From NCBI RefSeq assembly GCF_902150045.1, contig NZ_CABFVU010000006.1:1-64000 (forward strand): 64,000 bases of DNA, in the 5' to 3' direction. Below the pieces are notes generated by a model that was not told the origin of the DNA, searched no databases, and saw nothing but the letters and a program-made list of their open reading frames with translations. The position numbers and the translations under genes were made by a program. The stretch is from Chitinophaga polysaccharea (lineage in GTDB: Bacteria > Bacteroidota > Bacteroidia > Chitinophagales > Chitinophagaceae). This document shows, piece after piece, positions 43,139 to 53,274 of this stretch (positions are counted from its first letter, which is position 1; each line of letters begins with the position of its first letter).

Positions 43139-45210
43139 CAAAACTTATTGCTATGGTGAGATCAGTATTTTTCTTTTTTTACATGATATTGGCGATACAG
43201 CTTAACGCGATTGCCCGGCAGGTCATTTCAGGTTGGCAATGTAAGGTAACACCCGCACCGAATTATAGTCTTACGAAAGACCAGAGCCAGATCGCATCGT
43301 TATCTGATGGAAAATATACCACCGGTAATTCTTTTTGGAAGGATCCGGGAACGCTGGGGTGGCAAAATACAGGCAGGATCACTTTCGATATCACTTTGCC
43401 GCAGGCTTTGCCGGTGACAGGCATCAATCTTAATACGGTAACCGGCCAGAAAGCCCAGGTAACGCTGCCAATGAGCATACTGGCTTTTGTAAGTAATGAT
43501 CAGCAGAGCTGGTCATTTGCAGGAGATATGATGGCACAGTCATCTGCAAGAGATGAGTATTACCGCATTGTGCCTTTAACACTCCGGAATATCGGTATAA
43601 CGGGAAAGTATATACGACTGGTGGTTGTTCCCAATGGCAGTTACTTCTTTACAGACGAAATACAGGTGCTTACTGGTAAGCAAACAGCTGCAAAGAAACC
43701 AGTCATTGTTGCCTCTTCCGCCATGGAGAACTTTGTAAAGGAGCAGCGTACAGCAACTATCAATAAACGTTTTTCTGCAGAGAGTGAGAGCGTGGCTGCT
43801 CCGGTAGCCAGGAGCATGGCTGCGGTAGGGCCTGCCGGCGGGAATGGGATTACATTAACGCTACTGGCTTCGGGTCTGTCGGCTCCGGGGCAGGCCGCTA
43901 ATGGCGATGCTATTATCAATACTATGCCGGGATTCTCTGAATATGCAGCTTTTTCCTTAATCAATCATACAACGGCAGCCACCGGTGTGAAACTCACATT
44001 TACGGCCTCCACGCCAGCTGTCCGTTATCAGGTGTATTGGGCTAAGCCGGTAAAGAGCCGTGATTTTAAAATAGTGCCTGATGCGCTGATGGAGGTGCAG
44101 AGCGGGGAAACAATGAACCTGGGGAAGAATGAGTCCAGGTTGTTGTTTGTAAAGGCCATTGCCCTGCAAAGCGGCACAGGTAAATTTACGCTGACAGCCG
44201 GGGATGCCCGTGGACAGCTGACGGTTAATGTCGGTAGCGGTTCATTATCTTCTTATAAACAGTTTAAGCCCGATGTAAATGTATGGCCTTACTTTAATGA
44301 CCCTTTCTTCAAAGGACGCGAAGAAAGTGCCCGGCAGGATTTGCTGGCGCACTACGTAAATACTTTTTTATTTCACCCGGGTATTCTCCAGGCAGGTGTG
44401 GAACTGGTTAAAAACGACAGGCTCCGTGCCAACCTGGCGTATGTAAAGGGGTTTACCAATGTGTTATTGTTCCTCGATTTCTCCGCAAAAAAAGATGGTT
44501 TCTTATCAGACACATGGAAGCAGTCTTTTTTAGCATGGTATGACGCTATGGTAGCTGCTTTGCAGCAGCAGGGGATTGCAGCATCCAATATTTACCTCTA
44601 TCCTTTCGACGAAATTAAGCCCGGTCAGCTGCCTGTTTACAAACAGTTCGCCACGTGGATAAAATCAGTACGAAAAAATGCCAGGCTATTTGCTACTGTT
44701 TCCAATGCTACCGTATTAAATGGCTTAGCAGGAGATGTGGACATATTCCAGTTATATGATAATGGCAACGTGTTAAGAGCATACCGTCAGCAGCGCATAC
44801 CGGCACAACAGGTATGGCTGTACGATACAAAAAAACCTACAAAATCATTATCTCCTTACGCTTACTACCGGTTGATGGCCTGGAAGGCATTTGCGGATGA
44901 TGTGACGGGGATAGGCTTCTGGCAATATGCTGATGCAGGGCATGAACAAAACGCAACTTCCCTCTGGGATGATTTTGACGGCAAGTCCGCCGACTTTGCC
45001 GTAGTATATGATAATGGCAGCCAGGTACTTTCCAGCAGGAGATGGGAGGCGTTTAAAATGGGAGTGGAAGATTATATGCTGCTGAAAGCCTATGCTGAAA
45101 AGAAAGGTAAGGCTGCGGCAATGAAAATATGCAACCAGGTATTGAATGATCCTGGTAATCCGCAAACAGGAGATCAGGCAAGGACTCAACTTATAAAAGC
45201 ATTGGAATGA
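43135..45210 (+). CDS. Secreted DUF4091 / GH123-like protein with discoidin-like domain
   Basis: The 691-residue protein has a signal peptide (FFFFYMILAIQLNAIARQ) and an N-terminal F5/8C-like carbohydrate-binding segment (ASLSDGKYTTGNSFWKDPG to YIRLVVVPNG). The C-terminal half resembles DUF4091/glycoside hydrolase 123 domains (YLYPFDEIKPGQ, GIGFWQYADAG, RWEAFKMGVEDYMLL). It may trim or edit the exported polymer. The start is GTG 43135 or ATG 43153. It overlaps the next glycosyltransferase by 4 bases, so it belongs to the operon. Confidence 0.75.
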   Translation: MTKLIAMVRSVFFFFYMILAIQLNAIARQVISGWQCKVTPAPNYSLTKDQSQIASLSDGKYTTGNSFWKDPGTLGWQNTGRITFDITLPQALPVTGINLNTVTGQKAQVTLPMSILAFVSNDQQSWSFAGDMMAQSSARDEYYRIVPLTLRNIGITGKYIRLVVVPNGSYFFTDEIQVLTGKQTAAKKPVIVASSAMENFVKEQRTATINKRFSAESESVAAPVARSMAAVGPAGGNGITLTLLASGLSAPGQAANGDAIINTMPGFSEYAAFSLINHTTAATGVKLTFTASTPAVRYQVYWAKPVKSRDFKIVPDALMEVQSGETMNLGKNESRLLFVKAIALQSGTGKFTLTAGDARGQLTVNVGSGSLSSYKQFKPDVNVWPYFNDPFFKGREESARQDLLAHYVNTFLFHPGILQAGVELVKNDRLRANLAYVKGFTNVLLFLDFSAKKDGFLSDTWKQSFLAWYDAMVAALQQQGIAASNIYLYPFDEIKPGQLPVYKQFATWIKSVRKNARLFATVSNATVLNGLAGDVDIFQLYDNGNVLRAYRQQRIPAQQVWLYDTKKPTKSLSPYAYYRLMAWKAFADDVTGIGFWQYADAGHEQNATSLWDDFDGKSADFAVVYDNGSQVLSSRRWEAFKMGVEDYMLLKAYAEKKGKAAAMKICNQVLNDPGNPQTGDQARTQLIKALE

Positions 45211-46178
45211 AACAACGCCCGAAATTGTTAATACTGGCTACTATGCCGCCACCGATAGGCGGGGTGACCATTCATATACAAAGACTTTTGCAGTATCTCG
45301 ACAATAAGGGATATGGATATACATTTACTGATTTCCGCCGCAGCACAAAAGGCACCATTTTAAAGCAGATCAGGCAACATCGTTTTATCCATTTTCATAT
45401 TTATCACCCGGTTGTGAGATGTGGGTTTGTCCTGTTAGGTACAGTATTTGGTAAAAAGATGCTCTTTACTCTACATGGCAACCTGGGCCGGCATAATTCC
45501 TTTTATAACCTGTTGGATCAGCTTGCATTCAGGATCGCGTACATGCCGGTGGTACTGAACCAGAAGAGCCTGGAGATAGGGAAGAAATGGAATAAGCGGA
45601 CACAGATGATAGGTGCATTTATCCCACCGCAGCAGCCGGAAGATTTAACAGCCTCTATCCAGGCGGCAGTTGCAGCCATGCGGGCGAAATATACCGGGAT
45701 ATATGCCACAAATGCATCTACAGTTTCTATAGACAAGGCCGGAAATGAAACTTACCAGGTGACGTTACTGATAAAGATCTTCCGGAATTTGCAGCAGGAT
45801 GCCTTAATAATTTCAGATGCTTCCGGGAAGTATAAATCTTTCCTGGAACAACAGGGACTTGAAGTTCCTGCTAATGTGTTATTAATAAGCGAACCGCACC
45901 CTTTCTTTGAGATACTGAAAAGATCGGATGTGTTTTTACGGATCACCACCACAGATGGCGATTCATTGTCGGTGAAAGAAGCGTTGTTCCTTGGTAAGCG
46001 GGTGCTTGCTACGGATGTGGTAAACCGGCCTGCCGGTACGCAACTGGTGGCATTAAATGAATGGGACATCGCGGATGCAATCAGTAAAATGAAGTATGAT
46101 AACATTCCTTACAGCAGATCACAGGTGAGTAATGGCGGGGAAGAATTACTGGAATTGTACAGAAGAATAGTAGCATAA
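45207..46178 (+). CDS. Glycosyltransferase, family 4-like
   Basis: The 323-residue protein has an N-terminal acceptor loop (ATMPPPIGGVTIHIQRLLQYL), TLHGNLGRHN and a C-terminal donor region (HPFFEILKRSDVFLRITTTDGDSLSVKEALFLGKRVLATDV). That region corresponds to the EX7E block but has Asp/Ser variants. It is shorter than the other glycosyltransferases. A 105-base gap with two weak hairpins follows, a possible attenuation point before wecB. Confidence 0.8.
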   Translation: MKQRPKLLILATMPPPIGGVTIHIQRLLQYLDNKGYGYTFTDFRRSTKGTILKQIRQHRFIHFHIYHPVVRCGFVLLGTVFGKKMLFTLHGNLGRHNSFYNLLDQLAFRIAYMPVVLNQKSLEIGKKWNKRTQMIGAFIPPQQPEDLTASIQAAVAAMRAKYTGIYATNASTVSIDKAGNETYQVTLLIKIFRNLQQDALIISDASGKYKSFLEQQGLEVPANVLLISEPHPFFEILKRSDVFLRITTTDGDSLSVKEALFLGKRVLATDVVNRPAGTQLVALNEWDIADAISKMKYDNIPYSRSQVSNGGEELLELYRRIVA

Positions 46179-46283
46179 TAAATGTGCCGTGTATGCAAAT
46201 ACAGGCACATGAACGAAAAACCATATTGAAAGATCTCCCGCACCTCCGGGCGCGGGATAAAACCATATTAAAACCATATCGAT

Positions 46284-47402
46284 ATGAAGTTAACCATCAT
46301 TGCAGGGGCGCGCCCTAATTTTATGAAAATAGCCCCCATCATTGCCGCTATACAGCAAAAGCGGAAAGAGGGCTATGACATCAGTTACCGCCTGGTACAT
46401 ACAGGTCAGCATTACGACAAAAACATGAGCCAGTCTTTTTTTGAGCAACTGGGCATACCTGAGCCGGATGCCAATCTTGAATCTGGCGGCGGTACACAGG
46501 CGGAGCAAACTGCAAATATTATGATCCGCTTTGAAAAAGAACTGGCGGCGCATCCCTGTGATCTGTTGCTGGTGGTAGGCGATGTAACTTCAACATTGGC
46601 CTGCGCAATTGTGGCAAAGAAAATGAAAATCAAAGTGGCACATGTTGAAGCGGGTATCCGCTCCGGCGATATCACCATGCCGGAAGAAATAAACCGCCTG
46701 GTAACAGACTCAATAACTGATTATTTCTTTACTACATCGGTGATCGCAAACACCAATCTTCAAAAGGAAGGTAAAACAACAGAACAGATCCTGTTTGTTG
46801 GCAATACCATGATCGACACATTACTGAAACAGCGGAGCCGCTTTACACCACCTGCTATATGGGAACAGGCAGGGTTACAGCCGCAACAGTACCTGGTGAT
46901 GACGCTGCACCGCCCTGCCAATGTAGATGAGGAAGATAACCTGGCTTTACTGATCAATGAAATTATGTTGCATAGCCAGCAGTTACCGGTGGTTTTCCCC
47001 GTACATCCACGCACGGCTAAAAACCTGGAGAAAATTGCCATAGCGCATCCGCGTTTGCACCTGGTAGAGCCACTGGGTTACCTGGAGTTCAACTATCTCG
47101 TGGAAAACGCCAAGGCAGTGATCACCGATTCCGGTGGTATCACAGAAGAAACTACAGTAATGGGTGTGCCCTGCATGACGCTGAGAGACTCTACCGAAAG
47201 ACCGGAAACCTGTATTACCGGTACGAACGAATTATTGGGCACGGATCCCAAAGCATTGGCGCCTGCTATGCAGAAGTTGTTTGCAGGCAAGTGGAAAAAA
47301 GGTGCTATCCCTGCCTTATGGGACGGCAAAACATCAGAAAGGATTGCTGAACATTTAATTCAAATTTTTGCTGTAAAACAGCAACAGACAGCAGTGGTAT
47401 GA
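46284..47402 (+). CDS. wecB: UDP-N-acetylglucosamine 2-epimerase (non-hydrolysing)
   Basis: The 372-residue protein has the WecB signatures GARPNFMKIAPI, HTGQHYDKNMSQSFF, VEAGIRSGDITMPEEINR, TLHRPANVD and ITDSGGITEETTVMGVPCMTLRDSTERPET. It interconverts UDP-GlcNAc and UDP-ManNAc. With the 6-dehydrogenase at 36086 it could provide a ManNAc-type uronic acid. It overlaps the lyase gene by 4 bases. Confidence 0.93.
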   Translation: MKLTIIAGARPNFMKIAPIIAAIQQKRKEGYDISYRLVHTGQHYDKNMSQSFFEQLGIPEPDANLESGGGTQAEQTANIMIRFEKELAAHPCDLLLVVGDVTSTLACAIVAKKMKIKVAHVEAGIRSGDITMPEEINRLVTDSITDYFFTTSVIANTNLQKEGKTTEQILFVGNTMIDTLLKQRSRFTPPAIWEQAGLQPQQYLVMTLHRPANVDEEDNLALLINEIMLHSQQLPVVFPVHPRTAKNLEKIAIAHPRLHLVEPLGYLEFNYLVENAKAVITDSGGITEETTVMGVPCMTLRDSTERPETCITGTNELLGTDPKALAPAMQKLFAGKWKKGAIPALWDGKTSERIAEHLIQIFAVKQQQTAVV

Positions 47403-49291
47403 GTAGTTTGAACACAGTAATAAATGGCCTGAAAGTAGTGCGGAATATGGGGTGGCGTTATGTGGCGTTCCGTTCTGTTCATGAGTTGAACCGCAGAACG
47501 GGCCGGCTTAAGAAACGCTTCCCACAAGCGCCTGCATTTCAGCGTTACCTGTCGTTGGATGAGTGGAAAGAGCAAACAGTGGCTTTCTTTTTCGGAAGCA
47601 GGGAAGAAGTGCAGGCATTACGTACACCTGCGCCTGCACTGGCAGAGCGATATAAACAAATTAAAGAAGGGAAGCTGACTTTTTTCAATGGCGCAACTTT
47701 ATCGCTCGGTAAAGATTTTCCGTGGATGAAGAACCCGGATTCAGGCTTTATGTATGATGGTTCTCTGCACTGGACAGAGGTGAATGATTATACAGCTGAA
47801 GCCGGCGATATTAAATATGTATGGGAGAAAGCACGGTTTGCATACCTGTATGATATTATCCGGTATGACCATCATTTTGAAAAAGATAATGCTGCGTTGG
47901 TGTTTGGTGATATCATATCATGGATCAGCGCCAATAAAGTAAACAGCGGGCCCCATTACAAGTGTAGCCAGGAAATAAGCCTGCGGGTACTGAACTGGAC
48001 CTTTGCCTTATATTACTACCTGAATTCGCCCGCACTCACAGAAGATGTTTTTGACCAGATTCAATATGCTATCTATTGGCAGCTGCATCACGTATTTCAT
48101 AATATCAATTTTTCACGGATCGCCGTGCGTAACAATCATGCTATTACTGAAACGCTGGCATTGTATCTCGGTGGGTTATTGTACCCGTCGCTACCGGGAG
48201 CTGATATCTGGAAAGAACAGGGGAAGAAATGGTTTGAAGAGGAAATTGCTTACCAGGTTTATGACGACGGTACCTTCCTGCAGTTTTCCATGAATTATCA
48301 CCGGGTGGTGATTCAGTTGTTTACCTGGGCGCTGCGGTTGTCGGCGCTTAATGGGGAATCTTTTGCGCCACACGTCAAAGAGAAAGCGGTGAAGTCACTG
48401 CAATTTTTACGTGTATGCATGAACGATGGTAACGGCTGGTTGCCTAACTATGGAGCGAATGACGGAGCGCTGTTTTTCCGTCTGAATGATCAGCATTACC
48501 GGGATTACCGCCCGCAGCTACAGGCGCTTGCCGTGTTGCTGGAAATGGATGCGGAGTTCCCGGAGCTGAGTGAGGATGTTTACTGGTATGGATTATCACC
48601 TGCCAATTATGAAACCACCCTACTGGAGAAGGATAAAACGTTATACTCATTTCCCCGGGGGGGATATTATGTTTGCCGGGAGATGGAAACGCTTACTTTC
48701 CTGCGTTGCGGAAATCATAAAGACAGGCCCTCGCAGGCGGATAATCTCCACCTGGATATCTGGCATAAAAATGAAAACCTGCTGATGGATGCAGGCAGCT
48801 ATAAGTACAATACTGATGAGGAAACCCTACGTTATTTCATGGGTACCGCTTCACACAATACCGTGATGCTCGACAACTACGACCAGATGCTGAAAGGCCC
48901 CCGCTTTATCTGGTATAACTGGTCGCAGTGCTCACGGGCAAGATTATACGAAACTGCAGATGAATATATATGGGAGGGGGCTGTCAGCGGGTTTCAGCAT
49001 GTAGGCCCTGATATCGTTCATATACGGCAGGTACGCAAAAAGAAAGACGCACCGGTATGGATAGTAAAGGATCATGTGCAGCATAAACCGCCTTACCTTG
49101 TAATGCGGCAGCTATGGCATACCTGCGCACCGGAGAAACTCATTATAAAGGCGGAAGACAGCTCGGGCGCCATTTTGCAGCCGCTGGGCAAACCTGGTAT
49201 GTATTCGTCTCTATACGGAGTAAAAGAAAGCAACAGCAGCATCATATTTACAACAGAAGCGGACACCATTATTACAGAGATCATAATTTAA
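47399..49291 (+). CDS. Heparinase II/III-like polysaccharide lyase
   Basis: The 630-residue protein has an N-terminal alpha-helical toroid (RYVAFRSVHELNRR to HNINFSRIAVRNNHAITETLALYLGGLLYP) and the heparinase II/III C-terminal beta domain (FRCGNHKDRPSQADNLHLDIWHKNENLLMDAGSYKYN, then GTASHNTVMLDNYDQ). Tyr/His residues of the SQADNLHLD block fit the metal/active site. No signal peptide is visible, which is unusual for a degrading lyase. Inside a capsule locus such proteins may epimerise or clear uronic-acid-containing polymer. Confidence 0.87.
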   Translation: MSSLNTVINGLKVVRNMGWRYVAFRSVHELNRRTGRLKKRFPQAPAFQRYLSLDEWKEQTVAFFFGSREEVQALRTPAPALAERYKQIKEGKLTFFNGATLSLGKDFPWMKNPDSGFMYDGSLHWTEVNDYTAEAGDIKYVWEKARFAYLYDIIRYDHHFEKDNAALVFGDIISWISANKVNSGPHYKCSQEISLRVLNWTFALYYYLNSPALTEDVFDQIQYAIYWQLHHVFHNINFSRIAVRNNHAITETLALYLGGLLYPSLPGADIWKEQGKKWFEEEIAYQVYDDGTFLQFSMNYHRVVIQLFTWALRLSALNGESFAPHVKEKAVKSLQFLRVCMNDGNGWLPNYGANDGALFFRLNDQHYRDYRPQLQALAVLLEMDAEFPELSEDVYWYGLSPANYETTLLEKDKTLYSFPRGGYYVCREMETLTFLRCGNHKDRPSQADNLHLDIWHKNENLLMDAGSYKYNTDEETLRYFMGTASHNTVMLDNYDQMLKGPRFIWYNWSQCSRARLYETADEYIWEGAVSGFQHVGPDIVHIRQVRKKKDAPVWIVKDHVQHKPPYLVMRQLWHTCAPEKLIIKAEDSSGAILQPLGKPGMYSSLYGVKESNSSIIFTTEADTIITEIII

Positions 49292-49297
49292 TTATCC

Positions 49298-50575
49298 ATG
49301 AAAATTTTATTAGTACATCAATACTTTTTGGAAGAAGATGATCCGGGAGGCTCAAGATGGAATGAGATCACAAAATCATGGACAGACCAGGGCGCAGAAG
49401 TAACTGTGCTAGGTGGCATGATGCATTACAACGGTTCTGCAAAACGGGAGGAGTACAAAGGAAAATATTTTGTGAAAAAGCAACAAGGCGCTATCACTGT
49501 ATGGCGCTGCCATGTATCAGAGTCGTACAATGCTAATTTCCTGGGCAGGCTTTGGGGATATTTTTCTTTTATGTTCTCTTCTCTCTGGGCTGGCCTTTTC
49601 AAGGCGAAAGGGAAGTTCGATGTAGTGGTGGTTACTTCTCCGCCTTTGTTCGTAGGCTTCTCTGGTTACCTGTTATCGAGGTTGAAACGGATGCCGCTGG
49701 TATTTGAAGTGAGGGATCTCTGGCCGGAATCGGCTATTGATACCGGCGTGCTGAAGAACAAATTAGTTATTAAACTGGCGTATTGGGTAGAGAATTTTAT
49801 TTACCGGAAGGCAGATATGATCAATGTGCTTACACCGGCATTTTATAACACCCTGAAGGATAAAAAGAAGGTGCCTGAGCAGAAATTGATCTTCATTCCC
49901 AATGCGGCAGATTTTTCCCTGTCTGATCACCTGCTGCAATCCTTTGATAGTACGGAATTCCGCCGCCAGAACCAACTGGACGGAAAATTTGTGATCACAT
50001 ATGTAGGAGCGCATGGAGTGGCCAATCACCTGGAGCAGATACTGGATGCAGGTAAAGCACTGGAAGATACACCTGTATTGTTCCTGTTGATAGGGCAGGG
50101 GATGGAGAAGCCCCGCCTGCAACAACTTGCTGCGGAAAAGGGCGTGAAGAATGTACGGTTCCTGGACGCTGTGCCAAAGGCAGAAGTGTTCAAATATATT
50201 CTCGCTTCAGAAATGGGCGCCTCTGTATTAAAACGAGTAGACACATTTAAAACAGTGTACTCCAATAAAACCTTCGACTATATGGCTTGTAAGAAGCCCA
50301 TCCTGATGGCCATCGACGGCGTATCAAGAGAGCTGGTGGAAACAGCGGGAGCAGGGTGTTATGTAGAACCGGAAAATACAGAAGCTTATAATACCATTAT
50401 CCGCAGTTATCTGCAGGATCCTGAGCGTTTGCAACGGGAAGGCGAAAGCGGTTTCCTTTACGCGAAACAGAATTTCGACAGACAAGTACTGGCACTCCGT
50501 TATCTGAACTTTATCAGGCAAAAAGTAACAAAAGAAATAAGAGCAACCGATGCATTGGTACAGGAATCTATTTAA
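49298..50575 (+). CDS. Family 4 glycosyltransferase (WbuB/WcaI-like)
   Basis: The 425-residue GT-B protein has HQYFLEEDDPGGSRWNEITKSW at the N-terminus, FEVRDLWPESAI and a donor site around YSNKTFDYMACKKPILMAIDGVSRELVE. This arrangement is typical of the WbuB/WcaI branch, which acts on N-acetylated sugars. It overlaps the initiating transferase gene by 26 bases, so the first two glycosylation steps are probably co-translated. Confidence 0.88.
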   Translation: MKILLVHQYFLEEDDPGGSRWNEITKSWTDQGAEVTVLGGMMHYNGSAKREEYKGKYFVKKQQGAITVWRCHVSESYNANFLGRLWGYFSFMFSSLWAGLFKAKGKFDVVVVTSPPLFVGFSGYLLSRLKRMPLVFEVRDLWPESAIDTGVLKNKLVIKLAYWVENFIYRKADMINVLTPAFYNTLKDKKKVPEQKLIFIPNAADFSLSDHLLQSFDSTEFRRQNQLDGKFVITYVGAHGVANHLEQILDAGKALEDTPVLFLLIGQGMEKPRLQQLAAEKGVKNVRFLDAVPKAEVFKYILASEMGASVLKRVDTFKTVYSNKTFDYMACKKPILMAIDGVSRELVETAGAGCYVEPENTEAYNTIIRSYLQDPERLQREGESGFLYAKQNFDRQVLALRYLNFIRQKVTKEIRATDALVQESI

Positions 50576-51161
50576 GCCACTCGTAGATATCACAACTGCA
50601 CTGCTAGCACTGGTATTACTATCACCGGTGATGGCGGTGCTGATCCTTTTGCTGGCCATCGCTAATAACGGGAAGCCTTTTTTCCTGCAACCCCGGCCAG
50701 GAAAGAACGGCCGTATATTCCGTGTTATCAAGTTTAAAACCATGAACGACCGGAAAGATGCGAAAGGCGGCCTGCTGCCGGATGAGATCCGGCTGACCCC
50801 CGTGGGAAAATTTGTCAGGAAAACATCCCTGGATGAAATTCCCCAATTGATCAATGTGTTAAAGGGGGATATGAGCCTGATAGGTCCCCGGCCGTTGCTG
50901 GTGGATTATCTGCCATTATACAACGCTACACAGCTTCGCCGCCATGAGGTTCGCCCGGGTATTACAGGCTGGGCACAGGTGAATGGCCGCAATGCTATCA
51001 GCTGGGAGCAGAAGTTTGCCTATGATGTGTGGTACGTGGATAATATCAGCCTGGCCCTCGATATAAAAATAGCCTGGATGACCGTGCAAAAAGTTCTTAA
51101 ATCAGAAGGGATTAGCGCTGCGGGATCAGCCACCATGGAACGATTTATGGGCAACGGGTGA
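50550..51161 (+). CDS. Initiating phosphoglycosyl transferase (PglC-like)
   Basis: The 203-residue small monotopic phosphoglycosyl transferase has a reentrant N-terminal helix (PLVDITTALLALVLLSPVMAVLILLL), FKTM, the Asp-Glu dyad in TSLDEIPQLINVLKGDMSLIGPRP, and RPGITGWAQVNGRNAISWEQKF. Its length matches PglC rather than the larger WcaJ type. It transfers a phospho-sugar, predicted to be diNAc-bacillosamine or a related sugar, to undecaprenyl phosphate. Confidence 0.92.
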   Translation: MHWYRNLFKPLVDITTALLALVLLSPVMAVLILLLAIANNGKPFFLQPRPGKNGRIFRVIKFKTMNDRKDAKGGLLPDEIRLTPVGKFVRKTSLDEIPQLINVLKGDMSLIGPRPLLVDYLPLYNATQLRRHEVRPGITGWAQVNGRNAISWEQKFAYDVWYVDNISLALDIKIAWMTVQKVLKSEGISAAGSATMERFMGNG

Positions 51162-51227
51162 TGTTCTTACAGTAAGGTAGCGGTGATAATCCGCGCATAA
51201 AAAATAAACGCAAAAAAAATTGTTATC

Positions 51228-52400
51228 ATGAATAAAAAAATTTGGTTGTCATCGCCCCACATGGGAACAAATGAACAAAATTATGTGAAAGATGTGTTTG
51301 ACTCCAACTGGATTGCCCCTTTGGGAGCATATGTAGATGGATTTGAGAAAGATATCGCCAGCTATACACATACTGCATATGCAGCCGCTTTGTCATCTGG
51401 AACGGCTGCCCTTCACCTCGCTCTGATACTTGCCGGCGTGGGCGCAGGTGATGAAGTTATCTGCCAGAGCATGACCTTCTCTGCCTCTGCCAACCCGATC
51501 ACTTACCTTGGTGCCACCCCGGTTTTCGTAGACAGTGAAACCAGCACATGGAATATGGACCCCGTACTGCTGGAGGAAGCGGTGAAAGACAGGATTGCAA
51601 AGGGTAAAACGCCCAAAGCCATTATTCCGGTTCACTTATATGGCATGCCTGCGAAAATGAACGAAATCATGGAAGTAGCCAACCGCTACGGAATTCCGGT
51701 AATTGAAGATGCGGCTGAGGCATTGGGCTCCCGGTATCATGATCAACCATGTGGAAGTATCGGTAAGCTCGGCATTCTTAGTTTTAACGGGAATAAGATC
51801 ATCACCACCAGCGGAGGTGGAGCCCTGATAGGTAATGATGAAGCCCTTATCAGTAAATCACGCTTCCTGGCTACCCAGGCAAGGGATCCTGCTCCGCATT
51901 ATGAGCATAGCCATATTGGTTATAACTACCGGATGAGCAACGTTTGCGCTGCTATTGGTCGCGGACAGATGGAAGTGCTGGAAGAAAGAGTGGCCCGGAG
52001 AAGAGCTAATCATCAGCATTATGTGGATCAGCTATCCGGTATAGCAGGTATTACTTTTGTTGCTGAACCCGCCGGTTTTTTCAGCAACCGCTGGCTCTCG
52101 GCCATCCTGGTTGATCCATCTGTGAGCAATGGCATTACCCGCGAAACAGTTCGGCTGGTACTGGAAAAAGAGAATATTGAATCAAGGCCATTATGGAAAC
52201 CTATGCATATGCAGCCGGTTTTTGCGCAGGCGCCTGCATATGTAAACGGTGTTTCGGAAAACCTGTTTAACAATGGCCTTTGCCTGCCAAGCGGATCAAA
52301 TCTTACAACCGCTGACCTCTTTACAGTAACTGATCATATAAAAGAATTATTCGCAGGAAAAACAGCAAACGTAAATGTTTCCCCTGCTTATCTTTCATAG
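51228..52400 (+). CDS. Sugar aminotransferase (PglE-like, DegT/DnrJ family)
   Basis: The 390-residue PLP enzyme has SSGTAALHLALILAGVGAGDEVI, EDAAEALGS and the PLP Lys in SFNGNKIITTSGGGAL (about 189). The GNK context and the start WLSSPHMGTNEQNYVKDVF resemble UDP-4-keto-6-deoxy-GlcNAc 4-aminotransferases such as PglE. It aminates the product of the dehydratase at 30752. It lies between PglC- and PglD-like genes. Confidence 0.9.
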   Translation: MNKKIWLSSPHMGTNEQNYVKDVFDSNWIAPLGAYVDGFEKDIASYTHTAYAAALSSGTAALHLALILAGVGAGDEVICQSMTFSASANPITYLGATPVFVDSETSTWNMDPVLLEEAVKDRIAKGKTPKAIIPVHLYGMPAKMNEIMEVANRYGIPVIEDAAEALGSRYHDQPCGSIGKLGILSFNGNKIITTSGGGALIGNDEALISKSRFLATQARDPAPHYEHSHIGYNYRMSNVCAAIGRGQMEVLEERVARRRANHQHYVDQLSGIAGITFVAEPAGFFSNRWLSAILVDPSVSNGITRETVRLVLEKENIESRPLWKPMHMQPVFAQAPAYVNGVSENLFNNGLCLPSGSNLTTADLFTVTDHIKELFAGKTANVNVSPAYLS

Positions 52401-52537
52401 GAACAGGCATACAGGAGGTATTATGGAGGTTTATTTTTTATCTGAATAATAAAAACCAACATAATACCTTTTCTTTGCTCTGTTCGTGAGAATCAATGGC
52501 CAAAGGGTAAAGAATAAAATAATTAAAAGAAACAAAC

Positions 52538-53113
52538 ATGTATTTATGCGGCGCAGGCGGCCACGCCAAAGTAATTATTGAAATTTTACAATCCCGGGGT
52601 ATTCCAGTGGAAGGATTGTTCGATAGTAACCCGGATATAAAGCAGCTATGGCAATATCCTGTTATTCATTCATCGCCGTTGCCCTCCCATGAGGTTATTA
52701 TCGCCATTGGTAATAACGCGATACGGAAAAAGCTGGCAGAACAGCCTTGCCGCTTTGGGACCGGGCTTCATCAACTGGCCAACATATCGCCTACTGCAAG
52801 GATCTCCGAGGGCACTGTGGTAATGGCCGGCGCCACCATTAATGCTGATGTAGTGATTGGAAGGCATTGCATCATCAATACCAATGCTTCCGTAGATCAT
52901 GATTGTATACTGGAGGATTTTGTTCACGTTTCGCCCAATGTGGCCTTATGCGGAAATGTAGTGGTAGGGGAAGGCGCACATATCGGCGCCGGTGCGGTAG
53001 TCATTCCGGGGATTGTTATTGGAAAATGGGCGGTAATAGGTGCCGGGGCCGTGGTAGTCAGAAATATTCCTGATAATACAGTGGCTGTAGGAAATCCTGC
53101 CCGCAAAAGATAA
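52538..53113 (+). CDS. Sugar N-acetyltransferase (PglD/NeuD-like)
   Basis: The 191-residue protein has a Rossmann-like N-terminal nucleotide-sugar domain (MYLCGAGGHAKVIIEILQSRGI) and a left-handed beta-helix (TVVMAGATINADVVIGRHCIINTNASVDHDC, with His as general base in SVDHDC). PglD acetylates the 4-amino group made by PglE. This completes the bacillosamine-type set (dehydratase, aminotransferase, acetyltransferase, phosphoglycosyl transferase). Confidence 0.9.
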   Translation: MYLCGAGGHAKVIIEILQSRGIPVEGLFDSNPDIKQLWQYPVIHSSPLPSHEVIIAIGNNAIRKKLAEQPCRFGTGLHQLANISPTARISEGTVVMAGATINADVVIGRHCIINTNASVDHDCILEDFVHVSPNVALCGNVVVGEGAHIGAGAVVIPGIVIGKWAVIGAGAVVVRNIPDNTVAVGNPARKR

Positions 53114-53274
53114 ATATTTCCCTGCCTTTTACATGGCATGGCTAAGCGAATGAGCATATTATGAAGAGATTATTTTTTAGCTTAAAGAATAAAAAAACAA
53201 TAGAATCCGTTTTCTTTGTAGCTATAAAAATCAAAGGCTGAAGGCCTCTTTTTTCCTCAGAAACCAGACTAACT

